64,000 nt of DNA from Alviniconcha marisindica (GCA_018857735.1 JABMCL010001232.1:184501-248500); one strand, 5' to 3'; positions 24,636 through 36,250 are shown, counted from the stretch's first letter. Translations and numbers: made by a program. The notes: generated by a model not told the origin, from the letters alone.

Positions 24636-24675
<40 letters not shown>
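24636..24675. repeat. poly-C homopolymer (40 C)
   Basis: Uninterrupted C run in the intron just upstream of the Mpv17-like exon acceptor on the minus strand; G-quadruplex-forming in the transcript orientation. Confidence 0.95.
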
Positions 24676-25286
24676 AGCCACCACTCCCCTTCCATTCCTC
24701 CCCTCTGGATAATTTGGAAGGGGGGAAGTTGGGTGGGGGGAGGGGCACAACCCCCATAATAACTAAGTTCATTCCTAAATTTCAAATCAGATATCAGGTA
24801 ACAGTAATCAGAATTACAGCCAAACTGCAGAAGAACATCAGAATTACAATACAAAAGGTGTTGTAGTCACAAAAGTCAAAATGATTATGTCCAGCAGTTG
24901 AAGTCATGCAAAACAAAATGAACATCTGTTACGGGGAACAGTCCAACCACAGTTTTTGTTATGTACTCACTGCTTTTATTTATTCTGAATATTCCAGTCA
25001 AAAACAATCAGAGTGAAAAAAAATGGAAAAAAAGATTGAACTTTGAAAGAAGTTTATTGTGTACTCCAGTTCCAGGGCTCTGGTTCTTGTTCTATGTAGG
25101 CAGCCAACTTCTTTATTTTATAGAATTAGAAGTATAAGTTCACACTCACTTTTTCCCAAGTTGTGTATGAAAACTGGGACAGAGGCTGCATCTGATGCTC
25201 TGGACAGTACAGTGCAGGATCTTGTGCGTAAAAGATAATATATGGCTACAGATATTCTTTTCTTCTTTTTTTCTGTTCATATATAT

Positions 25287-25292
<6 letters not shown>

Positions 25293-25358
<66 letters not shown>
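25293..25358. repeat. (AG)n microsatellite
   Basis: Pure GA run of about 66 bases. Confidence 0.95.
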
Positions 25359-25359
<1 letters not shown>

Positions 25360-25975
25360 AGGGGTTGCAAACAAAATGGTATTGGTAACAGTGACTGCAT
25401 GTTTAACTCTGTGTAACTCCAAACAACATTTCACTACCGATCACTAATACCTGGAAGCAAAGTAGAAAACGAAGCAATAACAAAACACACACAAAATTCA
25501 CTGCTTTCGGTTCTCTGTGGTGAAGTGCAAGTTAAAACTTGACTTCCCAGTAAAAATTGTTTCCAAGATCACCTCAAAGGCAGAATAACTGGTACTCGTT
25601 ACGGCCAAATATGACCTTTGATTCTTTGACAGGTGTAACCGCTATTTCATCAGACAAAAGAGAGTAAATGCATACATGTAGTTTGTAAAATAGTTCTACT
25701 TCTTTTTCCTTTTCTTGCCAACTTAATCAAGTTAATGATTAGGCCTACCCTAGACTTGACAGTGTCGAGGTTGACCTATGAGCAGGTAACTCTCTTCAAG
25801 TTCAAGATACAAATGTACACTTCCGGGCCATGTCACGATGCCTAAACCTGGCACTGACAGAACGCTGTAAACAATTTTTTTAAACCAGTTGCTTTTGCAA
25901 CTGTTGTTCAATTTTATCAAGACTGACAAGGCTGGGTACACAACCTGTTAGGGAACAAGTAGCAGGCGTTCCAGC

Positions 25976-26148
25976 ATGACAAGATATTCTGGTTTAATGA
26001 GGGTCACATCCATTTGTTTAGTGTTGTGCTGTATCTCTGTTAGTGTCACGATCACAGCAGCAAAGAATGAAGGCCAACAGCCGAAAGAAAACCCCGTGGT
26101 AACGGTGCAAGCGCCTCAGACTCAGCTCCCACTGCCGCTCAATGAAAG
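25976..26148 (+). CDS. candidate first exon of a secreted or membrane protein
   Basis: ATG at 25,976 opens a 57-codon segment. An N-terminal positive stretch (MTRYSGLMR) is followed by a ~20-residue hydrophobic core (ICLVLCCISVSVTITAA) and a small-residue end, typical of a signal peptide. The rest is polar (KNEGQQPKENPVV, then TQLPLPLNER). A consensus-like donor AAAG|GTACGT follows at 26,149. No domain is recognisable and no downstream exon can be assigned. It could be a chance frame, but signal peptide plus donor plus absence of repeats makes it worth listing. It lies head-to-head with the minus-strand Mpv17-like gene. Confidence 0.35.
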
Positions 26149-26319
26149 GTACGTACATGTACCAGGCAAGATAATCACCTATATATATTTATAATGTGTG
26201 CAGGTGTAGTGTCACCTTTCGTATACATACATACATGTATAGTATACATACGGGTATAGTATCCAACTTCAACATTTTGAAGACAGTTACTCTTTACGGG
26301 CCATGGGGGGTAAAACGCT

Positions 26320-26735
26320 TCCAGAAAAAAAAATCTGAGACTTGGTTAGTGAGGTAAAGACATCCGGGGCTGGAAGGATGCCACTTGCCAGGGTCTTGGC
26401 CATGGCAGTCTTCTGTAGGCAGGCTATTCCAGTCAACGATTGTGTGTGTGTGTGTGTGTGTGTCGCGGGGGGAGGGGGGGGGCGGGGGCGGCGGACCGGA
26501 CTCCGAAAAGGGGAAATTTGAGGTAGTCATTGCTGATACTGGAGCAGATGGCCATGTCTTGGTCTTTTTGGCTGGTTTGGTCTGCTGCCCAGGGCTGTAC
26601 CATGCCTTTGGCCTTATAGTTATACAAGTTATAGTGATGAGGTTGTAGTGGATTTTAAAGAGGTTACTCAGTCTGTATTTTCTTCTGCATTCTTGGAGGG
26701 ATAGCCAGTCAAAGGATTTGATCATCAGGTCCACC
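26320..26735 (-). mobile_element. LINE C-terminal fragment with a microsatellite inside
   Basis: The minus-strand frame begins near SFDWLSLQECRRKYRLSNLF, then KIHYNLITIT and IRPKAWYSPGQQTK, and ends TIVDWNSLPTE. The order (L-W-x-S-L-x-x-R-R, L-F-K-I, ...T-I-x-D-W-N-x-L-P) is that of CR1/Jockey-type RT C-termini. A (CA)n plus G/C-rich tract (26,441-26,500) interrupts it. Confidence 0.75.
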
Positions 26736-27733
26736 TTTGGGGTTTGATGGTAGCAATGTTGTACTCAGTGCACTGCCCATCACTGTACAGTTTCCAGAGC
26801 TCTGACAGCAGTGGGTAGATCACTGGATGTGTGCTTTGTAATACTAATAGGCCGTTTGCCACAGTGCTATTTTTAAACCATTTTGGTGTTACTTCCCCTG
26901 ATTTTGGGCAAGACATCCATACCTGGCACAGCAGACAGTGTTGTGTCATGCAGTGTTTTTTGGAAAAGGACAGTGACAGCCTTAAGCGATATCTTTGAAA
27001 ATGAGGACTTAGTACAACAGGATTGAAGAAGCAGTGTTTAGTTAGGCTGTCTACCTATGTGAACGATATTCCAATTGAACTTAAGGCAGTCAGGGAGGCA
27101 TAATATATAGCTGAAGAAGCCAAAGCAAAGACAAAAAAGAAGGAAATGATGGTGGAAAAAAAGGGGCAGCCAACGTAAAGACTTGTGCCCTATTGCTGTT
27201 TAGGCTATTACTTAATAATAGTGCCAATGGGCAATGGGCCAGTTGTGGTGAATCATGGATGAGAAAGAAAAAAGATGCAAAAGAAAGAAAGACGCTGCAG
27301 TTACATCACACAAGGATAGGCCTACATGGATGTAGCCAGACCTCTGCCTGGGAAAAGGGGGAAACCCTGCACATTGATCACAACAATGGTAGCCCCCTGA
27401 TAAGATTCAACCACTGATTCCTCACCGAGGTATCACGAAAAGAACCGAACAGTTTATCTTAAGGTTGATATCAAACTGAAGTTAACCGTGAAGACATGTA
27501 TATAATATATGTTGCATGGTTATAAACGAAACAGTCAACCCTTTGATACAGTAATCCGATTTACTAATCATATAATAGTAACATTATTATATATATATAT
27601 ATATGTGCATATGTTGAAATAGAACACCCCATTAGAATTATGCATAAATTGAATTTTCTTTTCATTGTGAACTAATTTCAGGAGGTTAACATAAAAATGG
27701 AGAAATCTGATGAACGTCATGCGCTGTAGCAGT
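26736..27733. other. intergenic, nothing recognised
   Basis: Only a short (AT)n near 27,587-27,604; no gene or element identified. Confidence 0.5.
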
Positions 27734-28470
27734 GTAGGGGGGTGTCCACAGGGTAACCGACTTGGAAAAATGTCCTGTTCAAATCTCCAAGGATGAAGCT
27801 CCGATGCCATTGCCAGTAGTTGAGCCTTTGTTTATTTCCCATTGTTATTTCATCTTTCTTGAGCCTAGTTAGGTGCGTGGCATTTCGGTCTTTTTCATAG
27901 CTTTCACAACAGGCTAGACCTCATCAGGGAGCCTGCCTTTTATTGGGTGTTTTATTTTATTTTCCCAATTTATCTGTGTTTGTTTCATCATATGTAAAGA
28001 TGAAAATGTTTTGTTTGTTCAATAGACTAGCGATTTTGTGGCCTCCCTGGGTTAGGGTTTGGGGTTGGGCTAGTTACTGGTTCATGCCATTCACGAGACC
28101 ACTCATTCTTTCTTTGTGAGCGTCAGTTGCCTCACACTGTTGTTGTCACTGCTATGTGGGTTGTATCGTGAACATGGATTACATGTATCCAGCCTTTGTC
28201 CCATTGCATGCAGACAGTTCTTTCCTCATCCTTCTTTTTGGAAAGTGGTTTTTTTTGTTTGTTTTAATCTTCTCTTCCATCATGCGTTTTTTTTCTTTTT
28301 GATCTTTGGCTTATTGGCCCATTCGTACCCGCTTGTTAGCTTGACTGATTTGGGCAGCCATTTTGCATTTCTCTTTTCGTCTGCATTTGTTTACATCCCG
28401 ATGCATTGTCATCGGTCATCCTGAATAGCGATTTGCTTTATCAAGTCAGTTACCCTGTGGACACCCCTAC
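27734..28470. mobile_element. possible TIR element, ~737 bp
   Basis: The left end GTAGGGGGGTGTCCACAGGG, then TAACCGACTTG is the inverse of the right end CAAGTCAGTTACCCTGTGGA, then CACCCCTAC, apart from two extra Gs and one substitution. The interior has an open frame (28,116-28,424) rich in Phe/Leu with no domain that I recognise. No target-site duplication is obvious, so class is uncertain. Confidence 0.55.
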
Positions 28471-28589
28471 AAAAAAATAAGGGGGGGGACAAAAGAAGAT
28501 GTCAAAATTTTAAGCTTCCCTATGTCTGAGGCATGATCAGCCGTGTCAGGGCTTCATTCTCATACCTGATTATATAACATTCTGTGAAG

Positions 28590-30310
28590 ACATGATAACT
28601 CCAAAGAAAACAGTCAAAATTTACCCAAACAAGAAGCCATGGCCACGGGTGTAAAAATCCTTGAGAGAAAAAAACTCTCAACAAAAAGAAGATTGCTTTT
28701 CAGGCTTGAATGGAAATGTGTTCAAAGTAAACTCAGCAATGAAATAAGGGAAGCAAAGGAACAGTACAAATAAAAAATCTAATTTCAGTTTTAAACAGGC
28801 AACATGCATGATGCATGGAAGGGTCTTAAAACACTAACTGGATACTCCAAGCCTAAATGAAATAGTTTAAACATGCCATGTGATAAACAAAAGGAGAGCT
28901 CAGATGAACTGAATGACTTTTATTGCCAATTTGACACTCAAGACTTCAGAACTGAACTAGCTCAGATCAGATTAGAACTACAGGGAAGGTGGTGCATGAT
29001 GTTGAAGATTTTGAGATTGACGCCAAGGTTGTTGAGGGCATTTTTTAGATGCTTAACATCAGGAAAGCAATTAGTACTGACACATCTGTGGAAGACTTTT
29101 GAAACTGCGCTTCTGAGCTTTCTGTTGTATTCAGTCAGTTTTTCACATTGTCTCTGAAAGAAAACACTGTACCCTTTACTTGGAAAACTTCTATAATCTG
29201 TCCTGTTCCAAAAAAAACAACCAAATCCTTCTTGTTTAAATGATTATTGTCCAATTGCTCTGACATCTATTGTAATGAAGTGTTTTGAATAAAAATGAAT
29301 GTATCATCCTCCACCAATTTACGAAACACATGAAGCCCCATTTAGACCCATACCAGTTTGCGAACAAGCACAACAGAAGCACTAAAGATGCAACACTCAC
29401 TCTTTTGCACAATCATCAATGAATATATATATATATATATATACTCATCTTGAAAAAACAGGTTCATTTGTCCAAATTCTCTTCATCAACTTTTCTTCTG
29501 CCTTCATTACCATACAAATATACCTCATGGCAAGCAAACTTTTAAAACTCGACGTTTGAAACCCAAGATTGGATTATCGACTGTCTTGTCCTGCTCTATT
29601 TCCACCAGCTCTCCACAAGGCACTGTCCTATCTCCTATTCTTTTTACAATCAATACAAATGACTGCACAGGCACTGACACAACACCAGTCATAAAGTACT
29701 CTGGTGATTCTGCAATAGAAGATCTTTCCAAATCAGATTCTGTTTATTTTGCTGAAGTTGAAAATTTCAATAACTGGTGCAGGGATTGACTTGACCTTTG
29801 ACTTGAATGTAAAGAAAATGAAGGAAATGCTGTTCGATTTCAGAAAAGCTCCAACTGTCATTCCAGATCTCTTTATTGGTGGCGTGAAAGTTGAAAGAGT
29901 AACTGAGTATAAATATCTAGGAACAGTCTTAGACAACAAGCTGAATTTCAACAAAAATGCTGATTTTATTCACAAAAGATGTCAGCCAGGAATATTTTGC
30001 CTTCAAAAGCTAAGATCTCTTAATGTCAGTGCTCCTGTTTTATGCACTTTCTACCAGAGTTGTATTGAATCAATTTTAAAATTTTCTTTCCTGTGCTGGT
30101 TTGGTGGCTTAAATGTGAAAAGCAAATATGGTCCTGAATAAAGAGGTGAATGTGTGTGGCAAGGTTGTGGGTGAAAGACAAGAACACTTAAGTAAGTTGT
30201 GTGAACGTCGTGTGGTACGGAAGGCTAGGGTGATTGTGGATGACAACAGCTATGTCCTTGCTAAATGTTGTGAGCTTCTTCCATCTGGTTACTGGTAGAT
30301 GATTTCATGT
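28590..30310 (+). pseudogene. decayed LINE reverse transcriptase (pol) gene
   Basis: In order, with stops and frameshifts: a linker region (AWKGLKTLTG; LNDFYCQFDTQDF at about 28,906), RT core pieces (TVPFTWKTSIICPVP; SPQGTVLSPILFTI at about 29,600, where the conserved PQG motif is kept), the catalytic-box region where YSGDSA replaces the usual F-x-D-D, FAEVENFNNWC, EYKYLGTVLDNKLNF, HKRCQPGIFCLQKLR, FYQSCIESIL, CWFGGLNVK and a terminal LPSGY block. The order matches a full LINE RT domain from the endonuclease-RT linker to the C-terminus. The loss of one catalytic Asp and the internal stops show it is dead. No intact endonuclease domain is visible upstream. Confidence 0.85.
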
Positions 30311-31010
30311 ACAGAAATATAATCTGCAGTCAATATCATTTCTGAACAGATAAATCCAGTGAAATGTCAGAGCAGTGTGTGTGTGTGTGTGTGTGTGTAA
30401 ATTACGTAAATTTACTAGTTTGTTTAATATGTAACTTTTGTATTTTCAATAACTGTTCTTTGAGTTCTAAAATATACAATATGTGTCAAGTTATTGAGTA
30501 CTGTGGTGTGTTTAATGTTCAGCCACGTTTTAATTTATCGAATGAGATAATAATCTTGAATGTGGAATATTGGTTTGGGTGGTGAAAGAAAAAAAATTGT
30601 TTGGTGTTGGGACGAGATCATAACAGGCATAGTTTACTAAAACATACTGATATTGTATTATTTACACTCACAGGAATATGAAAACCTGAAACTTAACAAA
30701 AGATAGACAGTATGGAACTACTTCTCAACCTTTTTACCAAATCGTGACAAGCCAAATGACGAGTTCAAAAAAGAAATTGTATACACACACATGGTAATAA
30801 TAAGCACAGCCACCTGCAGATGATTAGTGTTTTGTTGTAAAAACATGATGATAACTGCAAAACTATTAGAATGTTTCGCTTAATCAAGTTAATGTGAATA
30901 AATCCAAGTTACTGCGTTGCAAACATCAAAGATGATAGCAAGTTGTGTACTACATAAAATCATGTCTGTAATCTTTGCATGTCATACAACGTATAATGTG
31001 TGTTAATTAC

Positions 31011-31050
31011 CTGTTCCTGCTGCTGCCAGGTTGAAGTTGGTGATAGCCAT
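31011..31050 (-). CDS. candidate short first coding exon
   Basis: On the minus strand an ACTTACAG acceptor is followed by ACCATGG (a strong Kozak context), then MAITNFNLAAAGT and a donor CAG|GTAATT. Acceptor, start context and donor all fit within 50 bases, but no family is recognised and no partner exon is identified. Its phase-1 end does not join in frame to the Mpv17-like exon at 24,606. Could be chance. Confidence 0.25.
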
Positions 31051-32344
31051 GGTCTGTAAGTTTAATAGATATCTATAGATAAATAATATACGATATAGAT
31101 CTGTTTCCATTAACGGTTGTCCACATCTGTTGCGCTGCCCGACTGTCAGCCTTTCCTCATTGACTGGACCTGGTATTAATCACAGGAGTTAGTTGACATT
31201 TAAATTAGACAGAGGCACAATGGATTGTGCACATACAAAATTGCACAGCACAAATCAACCTCAGTTGTTCAGTAGTGGTAAACTCTCAACATGAATTCTT
31301 TCTTATTTATTAATGTGGTTTGTCTTGTTTAATGTACATTTGCTTGTCCAAAAGTTTGTGTTTGTTTTACTCACATGAAAAACCACACAGGTCTGTGCAG
31401 TAGATCTCAAGAAAAATTACCTCAAAAAAAGATCCCAGTGAAATTGATTTTTTCTCTATTTTTAGCTGGTTTGACTGAGGTCTTACACACCATGGATGCA
31501 AAACTTGGTTAAGTGTATGCTCCATTCACTTCTGACCTGATTGATAAATGGTGTTTCCATGACAATATAGTATATAATTTCAGGGAAATGACTGATACCT
31601 ATCTTAGTCTTTTCTCTTACATTGGTTAAGTAAGTGAGGTCTTTGAAACAGCATGGTAACATTTACAGATGGGTTTGGAATTTGTGATCTTTGGTTGTTG
31701 GCAGTTGTGATTTTTGGTTTTGCTGTTTTGGTCCCCCTGCGACGTGCCTTTTAAGTGTTCTTTGTGGGAAAGCAAGCACATGCAGTGTCCAAGATGAACA
31801 ACTACATTACAGAGTAAAACAGAAGGAATTCATCTCCAACCACCTACCATTGGTTTTGATTTCATTCATGTTCATCTCTGTTAGGGAAAAACATTAAGTG
31901 TGACATTGCAGAACTTCAGTTTCCATGTCAAATATTGAAGGACCTTAGACTGGTTGTGTGTAAGAATAGGTGGTTTGTGCAAACACTATAGCTTCATTCA
32001 GTTCACACTTAGACTGTATAAAGTAGCAGATTGTTTTGCATGGAGTTGATCATTATTGGAGGATACAGTCTGTGAAGATTCAATAGTATTACATCATCAC
32101 AAACTCCAAGCACTGGTTTATTAGAGTTTATGGTGGCAGAAAACGATGCTGGGAACATGGCATCCTTGTTGTTAATTTGGGCATCCCTCAAGGTGCTGAC
32201 ACTGTCATGTTCTGCCTAGCACTACTGGTGTAACTGTGTTACCCACAAGGGGACTGTTACATCTTTTGTCTGTTTGTCTGCCTATTAGTGTAGTTTGTCA
32301 GTCTGTCTCCCTCAAGTCAGCCAGTCGAACGTCCCCAACGGCCA

Positions 32345-32368
32345 CCCCCCCCCCCCCCCCCCCCCCCA
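32345..32368. repeat. poly-C homopolymer (24 C)
   Basis: Uninterrupted C run. Confidence 0.95.
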
Positions 32369-32404
32369 CCTGTGCTGCTGAACTGGTCCTTGTAATATTT
32401 AGGG

Positions 32405-32540
32405 AGCAGCCCTGGGAACAATTTTGCTTAACGTCCACAGAGGCGAGATGGCCTATTAGGGAGGGGCGAGCAGCCCTGGTGCTGACGATCCGTCTTTATT
32501 GGGAACATACCCGTCATGGTTGACTGGGCATTAAAAATTA
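32405..32540. repeat. SINE-like family B block plus GGTTGACTGGGC tail
   Basis: CTTAACGTCCACAGAGGCGA, then GATGGCCTATTAGGGAGGGG is an inverted family-B block. It is followed by ACCCGTCATGGTTGACTGGG and CATTAAAA, the tail motif also seen at 38,660-38,705 and 49,375-49,412 and amplified at 60,446-61,125. Confidence 0.7.
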
Positions 32541-32887
32541 GTTATCTGTCAGTTTTACTGTGACGTTAGTTGCACTGCTACAATACCATCTACTGCTATG
32601 TAGACATCAATGACAAAAAGCCAGACATAAAACACAATAAATGAGCTGAGACAAACTAAACACTTCGTGCACAGGCATCAGCTTTGCAACACAAGAAAAG
32701 TGGTAATATTTAAGACTAATTGGCAGATGCTTGCCATCATTAGTCATTGTATTATCCGATCCTCCTCTGGGCACTTTGTTTCAACTGGGGACGGTGCAGA
32801 AGCCGTTTCCTCACAAATTTGTTATAGGTCCTCACTTCTGCACAGACGGTTAGCATCGGAACTCTTCATAGAACTAAACTGTACTGA

Positions 32888-33352
32888 TCAGTAACTGTCA
32901 GGGAGGGTGCTTCTTGTTTGTCTTTTGGTCATTCGATGACATTTGTTTTTCGGTGCCAGCACTGGGAAAACTTCTGGACAGACTGAGCGGAGCGCAGATG
33001 GGCTTTTCCAAGCACTTAAAGTTAAACTGGGGCTGTCATGACGTGAAGTGAGCGAGTGACCCGGGCTAGTCCTGGAGTATTGACCGCTGGTCGTGTTGTG
33101 TCGCCCCGTGGCGACAGGCTTTCGCGGTGGTCGTGGTGGTTCGTCACAGTAGCTGTCTTGCTCATGGTCTCCACTTAACCTGTTCGTGTTACTGTAGCCC
33201 TGGCCTTGAAGTGTTGTCATGTGGACCACCGATAGTGTTCTGTCGCCCTGGGGCGACAACCTCTTGTTGTTGTCACCATTGATGAGTATCTTATTCATCT
33301 TCACTTCGTTTGGCCATTTCTTCGGCTTGTGTCCTGTCTTTAAAGGAACCAA
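32888..33352 (-). CDS. unrecognised 140-154-codon open frame
   Basis: A minus-strand frame without low-complexity repeats, rich in Ser/Thr/Arg/Pro, with a PPRPPRKP (SH3-ligand-like) stretch in the middle and stop at 32,888-32,890. There is no good ATG at its left end, and AGACAG near 33,320 could be a weak acceptor. It could be a terminal exon coding a cytoplasmic tail, or a chance frame in GC-rich DNA. No function proposed. Confidence 0.25.
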   Translation of the reverse strand: MVPLKTGHKPKKWPNEVKMNKILINGDNNKRLSPQGDRTLSVVHMTTLQGQGYSNTNRLSGDHEQDSYCDEPPRPPRKPVATGRHNTTSGQYSRTSPGHSLTSRHDSPSLTLSAWKSPSALRSVCPEVFPVLAPKNKCHRMTKRQTRSTLPDSY

Positions 33353-34024
33353 CCGTCTCGAAACACATTTTGTCCACTAGGTAAAAGAGATCAGAATAAA
33401 GACAAAAAATGAAGGATTTTGTTCAAAAAGTTGCCTGTCTCACGTATGGCCTGTTTGTTTTCATCCAGTACCGCTACTCGCCACTATCCACATTTGCTTT
33501 GTAATCGATATAAAAATAATAATAATCTTGTGTGTCTGGGTCTGTTTAGTCTCTTCTTCATTCTGTGCAAGTCATGTTACTGTTGCTTGGGCCACTACAC
33601 AGTGACCACACAGAGCACTCAGTCAGTCAGTGACCACATAGCCCACTTTTTTTAACTATGAATGTCAACACCTTTTAGGGTCAGAGTCAGTATCTTATTG
33701 CAACTTACAGCTGGTGTCTTACGGTCAGAGCACGGTGCTGGTGTGGACTGGCCAGCCAGGGTGGTTTTCATCGCTTCGCTTTTGACAAGAAAGCTGTGTG
33801 TGATTGCTGCCTTCCCCGGCGTTCAGAGGACACGTATATCGAACTTCGCTTCCTTTCGAGCAACAACCTCATGGTGGTTTACGAGCGCATGCCTGACGTC
33901 GCAATCGACTTGCAGTGTGCAAGGGACATCTCCTACCGGGGAGGTGGCGTTGTTAAAGTGTCGAGTTCTGTGACTGCGGCAGCCGGCTTGTTGTGTATAT
34001 ATATGTGTGCGTGTATGTGTGCGT

Positions 34025-34200
34025 GAGTGTCAGAGTTCCGGAGCTGTATGAAAGTCGAGGTGGCCGTCCTGGGCTTTCCGTCCTAATCAGCCTTATCGCT
34101 TCCGTGGACGTAAAGCAACATTGAACCGTGCTAACGCATTGGTCACAGTTTGTCCCTAATATGTCAACAGACATCCGAGGACATGAAGCTCTACTGCATC
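34025..34200 (+). repeat. dispersed SINE-like family B, copy
   Basis: GAGCTGTATGAAAGTCGAGG, then TGGCCGTCCTGGGC, CTTCCGTGGACGTAAAGCAA and ATTGGTCACAGTTTGTCCCT, matching 37,300-37,470 over its full length. Confidence 0.8.
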
Positions 34201-34264
34201 ATCAACGTGCGTGAGTGTGTGTAGTTGTGGCGATGGTGTGAAGCATAATTGAAGGTGGTGAAGG

Positions 34265-34338
34265 ATGCGGAAAGGATTCTTGGTCATCCCGTCGCTTTGT
34301 GTCGTCGTCCTCATCTCCCTGGCCAACCTTCTTCACAG
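34265..34338 (+). CDS. candidate first exon, type II membrane or signal-anchor N-terminus
   Basis: ATG at 34,265 gives MRKGFLVIPSLCVVVLISLA then NLLH and a donor ACAG|GTAAGC at 34,339. A short basic start followed by a ~17-residue hydrophobic core and then His/Arg resembles the signal anchor of Golgi transferases or a signal peptide. No following exon can be assigned with confidence, so the product is unknown. Confidence 0.35.
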
Positions 34339-34555
34339 GTAAGCCCGGCACCACCTCCTTACTGCAGGCTATAGGCAACACGGGGTCAGGCAGACTAGGG
34401 ACCGTCCGCTGGTCACAATATCGGTGATACCCCGGGCTGATCAGCGCGTTTAAGTCCTCGCAACTGTCCGTCTTTAAGTCATGGACCTATATAGGTCCAT
34501 GTTTTAAGTCGCTTCATGGTGTTCCCAGTGGACACAGGGCCGGCTGCAGTGGTTG

Positions 34556-34672
34556 GCTTTGGACAGCAAAGGGTTTCAGTGGTTGTTGGCCAGGGTGACA
34601 GTGCACAAAGGGTTTCAGTGGTTGTTGGCCAGGGTGACAGTGCACAAAGGGTTTCAGTGGTTGTTGGCCAGC
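34556..34672. repeat. three-copy 39-bp tandem repeat
   Basis: GGGTTTCAGTGGTTGTTGGC, then CAGGGTGACAGTGCACAAA repeated, with the third copy partial. Confidence 0.9.
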
Positions 34673-34957
34673 TCTGGTGCGGAGTGGCCGAACTGCTAAC
34701 CACAGTGACTGTAGTCCACTAGCGATTACCTAGGCGCCTCGGGGGCTGGATATTAACCGCAGCCTGGCCCTGCCATTTAGACGGTATTAGCCCTTTTTCC
34801 CCACAGAAGCTTTTGTTTGTGTTCAGGAGGAGCGAATTAAGCGGGTCTCCTACCTGAAGAGCCATGTATGAACTGGTTTCGGCAACTGGCCGCCGTCTTG
34901 TGCTGCAAAATAATGTATGGGTGTCGGAACAGCATGCGCGCTGGGGTCGACTGTTTC

Positions 34958-35003
34958 AGTATCCAAACACATAAACGGTTCAAAAGAACGCTATTTATTA
35001 GGA
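34958..35003 (+). mobile_element. MITE family D half-element
   Basis: TATCCAAACACATAAACGGT, then TCAAAAGAACGCTATTTATT matches one arm of the hairpin at 61,254-61,372. Only one arm is seen here. Confidence 0.55.
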
Positions 35004-35063
35004 CTGTTTCAGTGTCGGAATAAAGGGGACAGTGCATGTACAACCCGTCGCAACTGCTGAACT

Positions 35064-35149
35064 GCACCACACAAACACACACACATACACACACACACAC
35101 ACACACACCCCACACACCACCACACCACACCACACCACACCACACCACA

Positions 35150-35182
<33 letters not shown>
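35064..35182. repeat. (CA)n and CACAC/CACCA microsatellite
   Basis: CA runs flanking seven or so ACCAC pentamers. Confidence 0.95.
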
Positions 35183-35299
35183 CACGAACGCACGCACACA
35201 GCGCATACACACGCACATTTGTTTTGTTTTTGTTGTTGTCGTGTTTTTTTTGTGTGTTTTTTTTCTTCAAATCAGGATGTCCTCTGAACACCCCCACAA

Positions 35300-36250
35300 C
35301 CCCCGTGACTATAAATATGGATGCGACCTCGTTTTATTACCGATGAGCATCAGAGGGTCGGCAGTATCAGAGCAGATACTTCCGCAGCGAGCCGAGAATC
35401 CAGCGACGACATAACCAATAACTGAGCCGGATTTTGCAAAGAGCTCCGAGTGCCTCCTGTCTCCTCACAAGCGCTCTCGATCTGACGGCCGTGCCGTACC
35501 GACTGTGTTGGACGTTGGAATGCACGATGATCGGAGTCTGATGCCTGCATCCAAATGACTAGAGGTTGCGTCATTTCATATCTTTGGTCGTCGGTGAACG
35601 CACGCCATCATTTGTTTTGTTTTGTTTGTGTGTTCGGAACCCGCCAGTCTTTCACTCTGTCGCTTATGCATTAGCTTGTAATGCAAAGATGGCGGCCACT
35701 CTTCGGGAGTTTCGTGTGGAGCAGTACTTGCGACGGTCTGATTGGCTGCAACCGTTCTGGTGATTGACAGCCTGAAGCCCGCCATTGATGTCTGCCAACT
35801 GCGGTACCGTCGCAAAGGCGACACTCGGTTTTTTAAAGTTTTACCCCAAACAGCGGGTGTTTTTTTCGGGGCACTGTGGCGCAAGTAGGCGATTAAACGT
35901 TGAACCGTTTTGAGAGACAGGCGGGCACAGGGTCCGTGTAGTCAGCTGTAGGGACCGACCAAGCGAACCGCATGCACATGTTTGATTGATCCTCGTGCAG
36001 CTGCGTGCTGTGCTGCTTGCGGTCACAGTGAGCGCTCTGTTGGGCTCTACGTTGAACACAGCAGTGACAGCGGGGCCCAAAGCCTGTCGGGGGCAGCGTG
36101 TAGTCTCTTGCTGGTAGGAAGGGCGGGCTGGGATGGTCGGTTTTGATACAAAAGAGAGAGGCGGGGAAAATCTCCATACGCTCTGCTGCGTTTTTTTCTT
36201 TTTCTTTTCTTTTTCATCGTTCCCTCTGATCATGTGCGTAAGTTCCTGTT
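35300..36250. promoter_or_regulatory. possible CpG-rich promoter region
   Basis: Richer in G+C and CpG than its surroundings, with AAAGATGGCGGCC at about 35,685-35,697, a match to the YY1-type AAGATGGCGGC element common at 5' ends of animal housekeeping genes. A short frame (MAATLREFRVEQYLRRSDWL, stop soon after) starts in it. No gene body is recognised on either side, so this is a weak suggestion. Confidence 0.25.

Larger units (their letters stand above)
30311..32400. other. intergenic, no firm gene
   Basis: Contains a short (TG)n at 30,376-30,398 and the candidate micro-exon at 31,011-31,050; otherwise AT-rich single-copy-looking sequence. Confidence 0.4.

Noticed and set aside
32236..32523. 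95-codon frame with a poly-Pro stretch
   Set aside because: The poly-Pro comes from a 24-base poly-C run and the rest from a SINE-like copy.
34670..34800. Third tRNA-derived SINE (AGTGGCCGAACTGC resembles an A box)
   Set aside because: No B box follows and no match to the two other copies; likely chance.
35279..35412. Second exon joining the candidate first exon at 34,265
   Set aside because: The frame after AATCAG is open in the right phase, but there is no recognisable domain and no donor; unsupported.
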